From positions 1 to 22,385 of the forward strand of contig CAZTKP010000028.1 in NCBI GenBank assembly GCA_964614215.1: a stretch of 22,385 nucleotides of DNA, given 5' to 3'. Positions 13,433 through 21,283 of the stretch are shown here, one piece after another; position 1 is the stretch's first letter, and the number at the start of each line of letters is the position of its first letter. Position numbers and translations under genes: made by a program. Source of the stretch: CAZTKP01 sp964614215. GTDB taxonomy: Bacteria > UBP6 > UBA1177. The notes under the pieces were generated by a model, which saw only the letters and a program-made list of their open reading frames with translations, was not told where the DNA came from and did not search any database.

Positions 13433-16349
13433 CTACCGACAGCTCCATATCTGCGATCATCTTTAAAAAATCATCGTTGGGATTCTTAAGGCTCTTTGAA
13501 AGGAAAAAGTCCGTCATTCCCCTCTTCTTCTCATGCATATCAAGGATCTTCTCCTCGATCGTACCTCTCGAGAACAGCTTGCTGACGACTACTTTCTTGT
13601 CCTGCCCTATTCTATGAGCTCTGGACCACGCCTGTTCTTCGGCTGCGGGATTCCACCACGGATCTACAATTATGACATTATCTGCACCGGTAAGATTCAG
13701 CCCGACGCCGCCCACTTTCAGACTCAGCAGGAAAACCGGCACATCTCCGCTGTTAAAGCTATTGATTATATCCTTTCTCTCCTTTGTCTGTCCATCCATA
13801 TAATGATAGTCGATTCTGTTCGTAACAAGCGCTTCCTCGATTATTTTCAGCATTCCCACATACTGGCTGAAAACAAGAGCTTTTCCTCCGCCCTGAATTA
13901 TTTCGTCCAGAAGCTCAAGGACGGTTGCCACTTTTCCGGAAAGCTCGGGATCGAGACTGGCGTTTTCCACAGCAAGACCCGGATGGTTTGCAGCCTGACG
14001 CAGCCTTGAAAGTATGGAAAGAACCTGTATTTTGTTAATGTCCTCGCCGAACTCCAGATACTCGGCCCTTCCACGCAGAAGAACGGAAAGGTAGATCTCC
14101 TTCTGTTTCGGGGGCATGTTTACAGGATATTCCTTGATAATGAGCTCCGGAAGTTCCTTCAGTATCTCCTTCTTAGTTCTTCTGAGAATAAAGGGACTTG
14201 TCTGTCTGGAGAGTCTATTCATGCCATCGATGTCATTTGTCTTCTCAAGTCTCTCAACCTCCTTTTTCCTTCCGAGGAATCCGGGCATGATGAATTCAAA
14301 GATGCTCCACAGGTCACTGATATGGTTCTCAAGAGGAGTTCCGGTAAGCGCGAATCTGTTGACAGACTTTATCGATGAAAGTGTTTTGAATCTTTTTGTA
14401 TTGTTGTTCTTGATATGCTGGGCTTCGTCGACCACCACCGTTCTGAACGCGGTATCTTTTATTATCGGAAAATCATTTATCGCGACGGCATAGCTCGTGA
14501 TCACAAGCTTGTTTCCTATCTTTTTCCACTTGGCTATCCTTTCAGACGGTTTCATAGAGTCAATAATAACCCTCTCCATTTCCGGATAGAACTTTTCGAT
14601 CTCTCTGTCCCAGCTCCAGACGAGCGTTTTAGGACAGATGACCAGAGACGGCATGTCGTTAGGCTCGTTCTTTATCATCGTCAGAGACTGAATGGTCTTT
14701 CCAAGACCCATCTCATCCGCAAGCACACCGCCGAGCCCCAGGTCCCTGAGCATGGAGAACCATCTGTATCCGTCCTTCTGGTAACCTCTCATCTTCTTAT
14801 GCATAAACACATTTCTGCTGAGCTTGGGCATTCTGTCCTTACTTAGAGATTCTATTATCTCCATGTAGCGTTTTCTTTCGGCCGGATTGCCGATAAAGCT
14901 GTTTATTTTCTTTCTGTTCACTGACTTTAAAAGCTTGAGAATATGCGCATTGGAGATGCGTTCTCTTGTGAGATTATCATCAAACATCATAATCTCTGAT
15001 ATTCTGCTCAGAAAATCTCTGCTTTTTGCGATTATCACAGGATTTTCATCCATGTCCGAAACAACAGGCTCGACTATGCCTTTTCGGAACTGGTCTACCG
15101 CATCGAGGAGCTGACGAGAGTCGATATACTTTGATGATTCAGGCAGTTTTATGCTGAAGGAGAACCACTTCTCATCGTTATTTATATCGATAAGGATCTC
15201 CGATCTTTCTGCGACATCGGCTTCAAAGGAAACTCTTCTGACTTCACTGGATGTAACGACTTCCCCCACGTTGTTCAGAGGACTATCCTTTTCAAGTATC
15301 TTTGAAAGCATAGATGTGGGAGCCTGGTATCTGCTGCCGCTCAACCTGAATCCCGATGCACTGATCGCTGACCTGATGTTCTTTACCAGTACCGGTGAAA
15401 TAGAATAGACTTTTCCGCCTACCGGATAGTTCTGATCGAAGTTCTTTCTTCTAGGTTTAAATGGGATTTTGTCGTCGTCCTTCATAAAAAATATCTCGGC
15501 GAAGATCTTTCCTCTGCTGAAACTTATCTCGAAAAGAGTTTCCGTCTCTTCATCAAGCTCTATCCTGTCCAGATTAAGCTCGCCGGTTAGGATTATTTCA
15601 GGACTCAGATTGTCACAGAGGTCCGCAACAGCCTTGACCAGCTCGTTCTTTTCCTCGTAGTCTATCGATATCCTTATCAGTGTAAGGAGCGTTTCGTTCA
15701 TCTTCTTCGGGAAACGCCAGACACAGCCGCTCTCAAGGTCAAGCACGACGCCTTCATTCTCAAAATACCTGACATGGTCTGAAAAGTAGAACTCTATTTT
15801 CCCGCCTTCGGTCCTGTAGAAAAGATTAAGCGGCTCGGCAGCTTTTTTAAGTTTTTTCCCACCCAGCGTGAACATTCCGGGGAAAACAGAAATCAGCTGA
15901 ATGGTCTTTTCAGGCGAACCTCCTGTCAGTGCGTTGAGCTGAAGGTCATTGCTGTCGTGGATCAGTTTCAGCTGACCGTCTTTATTTATCGACACTTCAC
16001 AGGGAAATTCCGTTCCTGAACTTTCCTGAGTTATCTTAAGGTCCGAAAGCTGATCGAGCGGGTCCGCATCATCGACGGAAAGCTCATTGAAAAGAAGTGC
16101 CAGAGCAATAATATGCCTGCAGATGCCGCCGCAGTTCTCTGAACAGTTCTTGTTAATTATCCTTCCTTCGCTGTCACATTTTACTGTGATACTGCTTCTG
16201 CTGATATTCCTCATTGAACCATGAACGGTAAGTATTCCGTCAGATTCATTCCTTGAAAGAAGCATTACGGCTTTTTTATGAAATAGAGAGCTTCCTTCCA
16301 GAAAATCTTCCGAGGTCACCAGTTCTGAAAGAGGTATGGTTCTTTTCAT
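13425..16349 (-). CDS. SNF2-family ATPase/helicase with N-terminal SWIM-type zinc finger
   Basis: A 974-residue Swi2/Snf2 DNA translocase of the bacterial HepA/SWIM class. Residues 69-79 carry a zinc-finger-like CSENCGGICRH (C-x3-C-x3-C-x-H); classic SWIM has C-x-C-xn-C-x-H, so the spacing is slightly unusual. Residues 90-510 form a long accessory region. The motor shows ADEMGLGKT (Walker A, 544-552), DEAQHIKN (motif II, 641-648), LTGTPLENH (motif III, 668-676), SRLRQAANHP (781-790), ALVFSQY (824-830), SLKVGGVGLNLTGAD (motif V, 876-890) and QAWSRAHRIGQ (motif VI, 906-916), so it should be active. In E. coli the related RapA recycles RNA polymerase; a role here in transcription or repair is inference. 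It starts 3 bases after lolA with no clear Shine-Dalgarno, so coupling to lolA is likely. Confidence 0.93.
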   Translation of the reverse strand: MKRTIPLSELVTSEDFLEGSSLFHKKAVMLLSRNESDGILTVHGSMRNISRSSITVKCDSEGRIINKNCSENCGGICRHIIALALLFNELSVDDADPLDQLSDLKITQESSGTEFPCEVSINKDGQLKLIHDSNDLQLNALTGGSPEKTIQLISVFPGMFTLGGKKLKKAAEPLNLFYRTEGGKIEFYFSDHVRYFENEGVVLDLESGCVWRFPKKMNETLLTLIRISIDYEEKNELVKAVADLCDNLSPEIILTGELNLDRIELDEETETLFEISFSRGKIFAEIFFMKDDDKIPFKPRRKNFDQNYPVGGKVYSISPVLVKNIRSAISASGFRLSGSRYQAPTSMLSKILEKDSPLNNVGEVVTSSEVRRVSFEADVAERSEILIDINNDEKWFSFSIKLPESSKYIDSRQLLDAVDQFRKGIVEPVVSDMDENPVIIAKSRDFLSRISEIMMFDDNLTRERISNAHILKLLKSVNRKKINSFIGNPAERKRYMEIIESLSKDRMPKLSRNVFMHKKMRGYQKDGYRWFSMLRDLGLGGVLADEMGLGKTIQSLTMIKNEPNDMPSLVICPKTLVWSWDREIEKFYPEMERVIIDSMKPSERIAKWKKIGNKLVITSYAVAINDFPIIKDTAFRTVVVDEAQHIKNNNTKRFKTLSSIKSVNRFALTGTPLENHISDLWSIFEFIMPGFLGRKKEVERLEKTNDIDGMNRLSRQTSPFILRRTKKEILKELPELIIKEYPVNMPPKQKEIYLSVLLRGRAEYLEFGEDINKIQVLSILSRLRQAANHPGLAVENASLDPELSGKVATVLELLDEIIQGGGKALVFSQYVGMLKIIEEALVTNRIDYHYMDGQTKERKDIINSFNSGDVPVFLLSLKVGGVGLNLTGADNVIIVDPWWNPAAEEQAWSRAHRIGQDKKVVVSKLFSRGTIEEKILDMHEKKRGMTDFFLSKSLKNPNDDFLKMIADMELSVDE

Positions 16350-16352
16350 CTA

Positions 16353-17006
16353 TTAGAAGTTTGATACTTCGTATCCTTTGGGGATCACGGGCTTAAAAAT
16401 GCCTTTTTTCAACTTGGGATCATGCTTAATGTTCTTAAACACGAACTGATTGATGTTGTTAAGCTGATCTATAATGACCACGCTGTCGATCTCATTGTTC
16501 AGGGCCACCAGAAAAATATATTTCACATTCCCGATATTTCCTTTAGGAGAAAGCTTAAAAAGCACAGAGCCGTCCTTAATGTTGAGTCCGATCTTTCTGG
16601 CTTTGGGAATAGAGTCGGTTGAGTTCTTGATATTGAACTTTTTCTTAAGATTCGCTGTTCCCTGCAGAAATGCAAGGTATTCTCCGGCCTCTCCGGCTGA
16701 CTTCTTTATCAGGGCATTTCTTTTCGTGTGATAGATAAAGGTCGTGTCCTTGCTATTGACAAAGGTCTGCTCGACGAGTTTGCCATTTGAATAGGTATCC
16801 ATCTTTATTTCTGACGGTGCCTGATAGTAGATAGTTCCGTTATCAGTGCTTTTCCTGCCCGTGGTATTCTGAGTGAAAGTCCTGTTATATTCAGTTGAGA
16901 ATGTCTTTATTCCGTTATATTTCTCAAGCAGCTTTTCAATAGTGACCTCTCCGGCCGAAAGAGCGCCTGTGACAAAAATAAGAACTGCAGTTACTATCTT
17001 CTTCAT
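16353..17006 (-). CDS. lolA: Outer-membrane lipoprotein carrier protein LolA
   Basis: LolA is the periplasmic chaperone that takes lipoproteins from the LolCDE exporter to the outer membrane. It has 217 residues (E. coli LolA about 203) with a clean signal peptide (MKKIVTAVLIFVTGALSA, cut before GEV). The mature protein follows the LolA/RseB-like half-barrel pattern: an early YNGIKTFSTEYNRTF helix-strand unit, then TGRKSTDNGTIYYQAPSEIK (the 'G.l...rP...r' motif), an alternating-strand middle with FIYHTKRNALIKK, and a final VFKNIKHDPKLKKGIFKPVIP resembling the family's 'F....i....d..lF.f..P.G'. AGAGG 7 bases upstream of the ATG supports the start. It lies directly downstream of three lipoprotein genes in the same operon. 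LolB and LolCDE are not in the window. Confidence 0.85.
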   Translation of the reverse strand: MKKIVTAVLIFVTGALSAGEVTIEKLLEKYNGIKTFSTEYNRTFTQNTTGRKSTDNGTIYYQAPSEIKMDTYSNGKLVEQTFVNSKDTTFIYHTKRNALIKKSAGEAGEYLAFLQGTANLKKKFNIKNSTDSIPKARKIGLNIKDGSVLFKLSPKGNIGNVKYIFLVALNNEIDSVVIIDQLNNINQFVFKNIKHDPKLKKGIFKPVIPKGYEVSNF

Positions 17007-17021
17007 TTTCCAACCTCTGAT

Positions 17022-19043
17022 CTATTTGTAAACTTCAACGACTTCCCTATCCTCGACATCATACTCAATAAACCTTCTGGTCAGAGGAGAGAACATCAGT
17101 ATTCTGCCGGATACGGTCGGCTCCATTTCCGTGATACGGTCATTTGAACTTAATCCGACGAAAGGAACGCCCGGATTCACCTTTATGTAGTAGTTAGTTT
17201 CCTTGCTTGTCGTGACCTCGTCAGTTTTTCTGACTATGGAGATTCCGATATTTCCGTCGTCGAACGAGCTTTCATCGGATCCTGCTTCAGTAGAAAGCTC
17301 ATCCGCCCTGCCGACAAACCTGCGACCTTCGATATCTTCACGGGTAACTGAATATTTTGCTTCGGGATAGACACCGTATGTGAGGTAGTCTCCGTAACAC
17401 GGAACGATACTGTCGGTGAACTCTTCGATATTCACTGTCATTTCCGTCGAAGAATCAACGGTTACAATATCCATCGTTACATTTGTATTGAGCGGTATCA
17501 GACATTCTGAATTCTGCTTACGGTCAAGCAGTATTATCCTGTCGTAGCCGACATCGTAGTTCATTTTCCGGAAATCGGCTTTCTCGTCGGAAAATATCAT
17601 ATTCTTTTCATCAAGAACTCCTGTCCTGCTCCTGCTGCCCTCTGCAATACCTTCGTAGGTGAAGTTATAGATGAAAGATCTTGAAAGTCCTCTTACTGCC
17701 GTTATCTTCCTGATGAACGGAGCATTGTCCAGATTTGTGTTTCCATATTCAGGATAACTAGTAAAAGAACTGTCAATGTACGGTCTCATTTCAACGGAGT
17801 ATTCTGACACATCTTCATCTTCTTCCGTGTAGTATGTCACCATCCAGCTGTTACTGTTGAGATCATAGGCAAGTACTGTCCCCGTTTCTGATGCGATCCA
17901 GATTATATCTCCGTCCTGAGCGTCAAGAACTTCGGTCTCTGAAGCAGTATCATCATCACTCACTTCATTATCTGTATCGGTTATGTCATCATCTGTCAGG
18001 TCATCGGTATCTGAGGCTGCAAGAAGCATCAAAGCTGTGTCGGAAACTTCTTCGTCCGGAACTTCTTCAGTAAACTCATCAGAATCTGTTTCGGTCTCTT
18101 CAGCTTCATAGATAACAACTTTCTCGTTCATCTTTTCTTTGGGGAAACTTCTGAAAAGGAACTCCTCGCCATAAACGGCACTTGAAACTGACGTTACATT
18201 ATAGCCTTCAGGAAGCGACAATTCATTGACTTTATTAAAATTGTGGTCAAATATCCCCACAGTTGTGTTGTAAAAGACCGCCGTACGTCCCTTAGTTAAA
18301 GCTGTAATTCCTGAACTTTTGACGGCTTCTCCGGCACTTTTTTCCCAGACACCTGTAAGCGTCAGTTCACTGTCTATCATAAAAAGCTGTCTGGTTCCTG
18401 AAAAAAGAAGGATGTTTCCATTTGAGAATTCCATGTCGCTGACAGTGAAATCCAGTTCTGCAACCTGTTTTGATCCATCAGTTCCAATATAGGCAATAAA
18501 GTTTTTACCAAAGTAAGTTCCGTAAACGAAAAAACCTGTTCCGTCACTTTTCACCATTGCGGGATGAAAATCCAGAAGAACGCTGCTGTCCTTTGACTTA
18601 TCGTGCTGAAAATTATCGATGAGGGTCCTGAGAACAAGTCTTCCGTTATGGCTTTCGAGTTTCTTGTCTTCATTTTTGTAGTGATCGTAATCGACCTGCC
18701 CCGAAGATATAACTCCGAGAATGACATTATTACCACTCACGATCTGCGCAACACCTACGCCTGCACCGCCGATATAGATCCCTGTCTTATCGTCGGCATC
18801 ATCCTTGAATCCTTTATCTATCTTCTGTCCGCAGCCGCTTATCTTCATTACTCTTGCACCGTACTTTTCAGTATTGTCAACAACAAAACCGATATAGGAA
18901 ACAGAGCCGTTCACACACTGAACGTTCTTAAGCACAGATCCGGAAACGGGATTTTCAAAAAAGTACTCGTTACTTGAATCTTCGCATGAAGCTAGAAAAA
19001 GAACTGCCGCAGCAAAAAGAATTGCGGTTCTAAGGGTTCTCAT
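17022..19043 (-). CDS. Large lipoprotein with internal acidic Asp/Thr/Glu linker
   Basis: A 673-residue protein of unknown function. Lipoprotein signal MRTLRTAILFAAAVLFLAS then Cys20. Residue +2 after the Cys is Glu and +3 is Asp. Residues 40-310 and 380-673 are beta-rich with repeated short strands ('IVSGNNVILGVIS', 'FSNGNILLFSGTRQLFMID', 'DGDIIWIASETGTVLAYDL'), like propeller or surface-sensor repeats. Between them lies a highly acidic low-complexity linker (about 314-378) of Asp, Thr, Glu and Ser. Four further Cys (43, 71 and two near the C-terminus in ECLIPL and VPCYGDY) could form disulfides. AAGGGGGTG inside the end of the preceding gene serves as its Shine-Dalgarno, and the two genes overlap by 4 bases, so they are probably made in step. 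Confidence 0.82.
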   Translation of the reverse strand: MRTLRTAILFAAAVLFLASCEDSSNEYFFENPVSGSVLKNVQCVNGSVSYIGFVVDNTEKYGARVMKISGCGQKIDKGFKDDADDKTGIYIGGAGVGVAQIVSGNNVILGVISSGQVDYDHYKNEDKKLESHNGRLVLRTLIDNFQHDKSKDSSVLLDFHPAMVKSDGTGFFVYGTYFGKNFIAYIGTDGSKQVAELDFTVSDMEFSNGNILLFSGTRQLFMIDSELTLTGVWEKSAGEAVKSSGITALTKGRTAVFYNTTVGIFDHNFNKVNELSLPEGYNVTSVSSAVYGEEFLFRSFPKEKMNEKVVIYEAEETETDSDEFTEEVPDEEVSDTALMLLAASDTDDLTDDDITDTDNEVSDDDTASETEVLDAQDGDIIWIASETGTVLAYDLNSNSWMVTYYTEEDEDVSEYSVEMRPYIDSSFTSYPEYGNTNLDNAPFIRKITAVRGLSRSFIYNFTYEGIAEGSRSRTGVLDEKNMIFSDEKADFRKMNYDVGYDRIILLDRKQNSECLIPLNTNVTMDIVTVDSSTEMTVNIEEFTDSIVPCYGDYLTYGVYPEAKYSVTREDIEGRRFVGRADELSTEAGSDESSFDDGNIGISIVRKTDEVTTSKETNYYIKVNPGVPFVGLSSNDRITEMEPTVSGRILMFSPLTRRFIEYDVEDREVVEVYK

Positions 19044-20215
19044 TCGATCACCCCCTTCTCTTTAATAAAATCTGTCTTTGAAACATCAACATCATAGAGC
19101 ATGATCCTGTCCTGAACGTAGCAGGATACGAAGACAATACCTGTCGTGTATCCCGTTTTCTTTACATAGACCTGATAAGGTTCACAGTCCTTGTCAAAAG
19201 TGATCTCTTTTATCACGGAATCGTGACTGGAATCAACTATGGACATGTTTTTCTCTTCAGGAGAAGTTATAAAGACCAGTTCGCCTACATATTCACTTTC
19301 TTCAGCTCCGGTTACGTAAGGCATCACTGCAAGCTCTCCCAGACTGCCTTTCAGCGGAATCGACCTGACAACTTCAGTCGTCAAAGTTCCGTCATCCTTT
19401 ATCGCGAACTGGAGAAGCTGCGGAGCTGCATCATCATCACTATCCGTGGTCACATTTCTAAAAGATGCATACATCGACTGGCCGTCAGCGGAAAGCCCCA
19501 GACTTCTGATATCATAAGCATCCACAGGCAGGTCCATCTCTATCTCGGAAATACCTACATGAAACTCGCTCAGTGTCTGCACAGGATCAACGAGTGTGAT
19601 GAATCCCGAGCTACGGTGAGACGCAACGAAATATTCAGATTCCGGATCATATTTAATATCAGTTATACCGTATTTAAGCTTGAAGGAATCAATCTTTTCC
19701 CACTTGTCAAGATCAATAGCCGTGAACTCACCGTTGAGAAGATGGGTCACATAAAGCTTTGTCCTGTCAAGACTGAATGTAAGGGCATAAGGTTCTGTTT
19801 CGGTTTTAAGAACATCCGGGTGATATCCATCAGTGTCATCAGTGTAGCTAAGCCTGTAACTCCCCTGTTTTCCTGATATTTTCACTCTGACTATTCCGTG
19901 AAGGTCTCTTGTCGTTACATAAACGAAACCTGTATCCTCATCAACAGCGATCTTGCCGCCCAGAGAAGGAACTGTTATGGAATCGACATAGATAGGGTCG
20001 CCCTCTTCGTCTATCTCCATCATGACAAGCATTCCGTAGTCATATCTTCTGTTCATATTGCTTGTCAGGAACAGAAAGGTCGAGTTGTCCTCAAGCATAT
20101 AGAAGTCCGTAACTCTGTTTACAGCTCCATCCGGAGGAATGACCCTCTTCGTGGCCTCGTCACATGATATGAAAACGATCAAAGCTGCAATTATCAGGAT
20201 TAATTTTCTTGTCAT
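19040..20215 (-). CDS. Lipoprotein with beta-propeller (YVTN/lactonase-like) repeats
   Basis: A 391-residue protein. Lipoprotein signal MTRKLILIIAALIVFIS then Cys18; residues +2 and +3 are Asp and Glu, which in E. coli is an inner-membrane retention signal. The mature part consists of repeated units ending in 'G-V-V' strand pairs: KIAVDEDTGFVYVTTRDLHG, PYALTFSLDRTKLYVTHLLN, DIKYDPESEYFVASHRSSG and LGLSADGQSMYASFRNV. These match YVTN/lactonase-type propeller blades ('l.is.dg..lyv....'). No catalytic motif of 6-phosphogluconolactonase was recognised, so a binding or scaffold role is more likely. It begins 9 bases after the CpoB-like gene with an AGGA Shine-Dalgarno, and overlaps the next gene by 4 bases. 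Confidence 0.83.
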   Translation of the reverse strand: MTRKLILIIAALIVFISCDEATKRVIPPDGAVNRVTDFYMLEDNSTFLFLTSNMNRRYDYGMLVMMEIDEEGDPIYVDSITVPSLGGKIAVDEDTGFVYVTTRDLHGIVRVKISGKQGSYRLSYTDDTDGYHPDVLKTETEPYALTFSLDRTKLYVTHLLNGEFTAIDLDKWEKIDSFKLKYGITDIKYDPESEYFVASHRSSGFITLVDPVQTLSEFHVGISEIEMDLPVDAYDIRSLGLSADGQSMYASFRNVTTDSDDDAAPQLLQFAIKDDGTLTTEVVRSIPLKGSLGELAVMPYVTGAEESEYVGELVFITSPEEKNMSIVDSSHDSVIKEITFDKDCEPYQVYVKKTGYTTGIVFVSCYVQDRIMLYDVDVSKTDFIKEKGVIE

Positions 20216-20224
20216 TTCGCTATC

Positions 20225-21157
20225 CTATTTTTTTGTTGTTTTTTTGGCTTTACTTTTTTCGGGGCTTTTCTCTGTGCTTTTCTTCGAACTCTTTTTGGAG
20301 CTTTTCTTTATCTGTTTTTCAAGGGTGTCGATGTCTTTTCTGAAAGATGTTTTGGGATACTTCATCTTCATCACTTTGAGAACTTTCAGCGCAATATCTT
20401 TTTTGCCGATGTAGTAGAGACACTGAGCTGTTCTCAGGTAGCTTGCCTCAAGTTTTGCGCATTTGCTGTATTTGGCATCGATCTGTGAAAAGTATTCTAT
20501 TGCCTTGTTGTATGATTTTTCAAGGAAGTATGTCTCGCCGGTCCAGTAGACAACATCACACTGTCTGCTTTCGAACTTGGTGCTGAACTTTTCCCATGCT
20601 TTTCTTGCGATCTTGCTGTCACTGTTGCTTCTTGTGAACTTAACAAGCTGTTTGTAGCTCTTTTTCTGATCATCGGGAAATCTTATTCTGCCGTCTTCGG
20701 TAATGGTGAAATCTTCAACAGGTTTCATTTCCTCAAGTTTAGCTGTAAGCTCGGTTTTCACAGTTTCGTTCTCTTTCTGGAGAGCTTCGAGCTTGTTCTC
20801 AAGGTCAACTATCTTCTGGGTTACACTTGTTCCCTTCTGGGCTGTGACATCGACCATATCGATCCTTTTGTTGATGTCCCTGATGGTCGCCTTAAGCTCC
20901 TCCAGAGTGCTGAAAGAAAGGCTCATCTTGTTTTCCTGGGCTTTTTTATCGATCTTCAGTGTCTTTTCGATCTCGTCAAGCCTTTTGTTTATCTTAGCGA
21001 CTTCTGCGACAAGCTTATCCTCAAGAACCTTCATCTTCGCATTGTTCTCAGCCTTAATGTCCGCCTTTGCGATCTCGACATCCTTTTTCAGTGCGATACA
21101 TGACGAGATCATCAAAGTAAAAATCGTTAAAACTGTAAGTCTCAAAATAGACTTCAT
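20225..21157 (-). CDS. CpoB/YbgF-like coiled-coil and TPR lipoprotein with lysine-rich tail
   Basis: A 310-residue envelope protein. Lipoprotein signal MKSILRLTVLTIFTLMISS then Cys20, with Ile at +2. Residues 22-145 are heptad-rich coiled coil (KLVAEVAKINKRLDEIEKTL; VDLENKLEALQKENETVK). Residues 168-283 contain TPR-like helices (WTGETYFLEKSYNKAIEYFS; LRTAQCLYYIGKKDIALKVL). This coil-then-TPR order is that of CpoB/YbgF, which links outer-membrane constriction by Tol-Pal to peptidoglycan synthesis; a general outer-membrane assembly role is the alternative. The last 27 residues are a Lys/Ser-rich tail (KKSSKKSSKKSTEKSPEKSK), not usual for CpoB. GAGGAG precedes the ATG by 4 bases. It is first in a seven-gene operon. 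No tol or pal gene is in the window. Confidence 0.75.
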   Translation of the reverse strand: MKSILRLTVLTIFTLMISSCIALKKDVEIAKADIKAENNAKMKVLEDKLVAEVAKINKRLDEIEKTLKIDKKAQENKMSLSFSTLEELKATIRDINKRIDMVDVTAQKGTSVTQKIVDLENKLEALQKENETVKTELTAKLEEMKPVEDFTITEDGRIRFPDDQKKSYKQLVKFTRSNSDSKIARKAWEKFSTKFESRQCDVVYWTGETYFLEKSYNKAIEYFSQIDAKYSKCAKLEASYLRTAQCLYYIGKKDIALKVLKVMKMKYPKTSFRKDIDTLEKQIKKSSKKSSKKSTEKSPEKSKAKKTTKK

Positions 21158-21193
21158 ATCACTCCTCTCAATGTAAAATCATTTCGACGCGAT

Positions 21194-21222
21194 ATACTAT
21201 ACGTAATTAGAGATATAATCAA
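21194..21222 (-). promoter_or_regulatory. Candidate promoter for the lipoprotein-lolA-SNF2 operon
   Basis: Minus strand: -35-like TTGATT (complement of 21217-21222), 17-base spacer, -10-like TAGTAT (complement of 21194-21199). An overlapping TATAGT (21196-21201) gives a better -10 but a 15-base spacer. It sits 37 bases before the CpoB-like start in a 126-base AT-rich spacer with no gene. Confidence 0.42.
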
Positions 21223-21283
21223 ATTTTTAAGAAACCACTATTATTATTTAGGAACTTGACTTTGATTGGTTGTCAGATTTTTT

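Noticed and set aside
13154..16349. SNF2 helicase plus small RHH protein read as an anti-phage defence system (DISARM-like)
   Set aside because: No methyltransferase, nuclease, PLD or DUF1998-type partner is present. The genes sit in an operon with lolA and lipoproteins, so a defence role has no support here.
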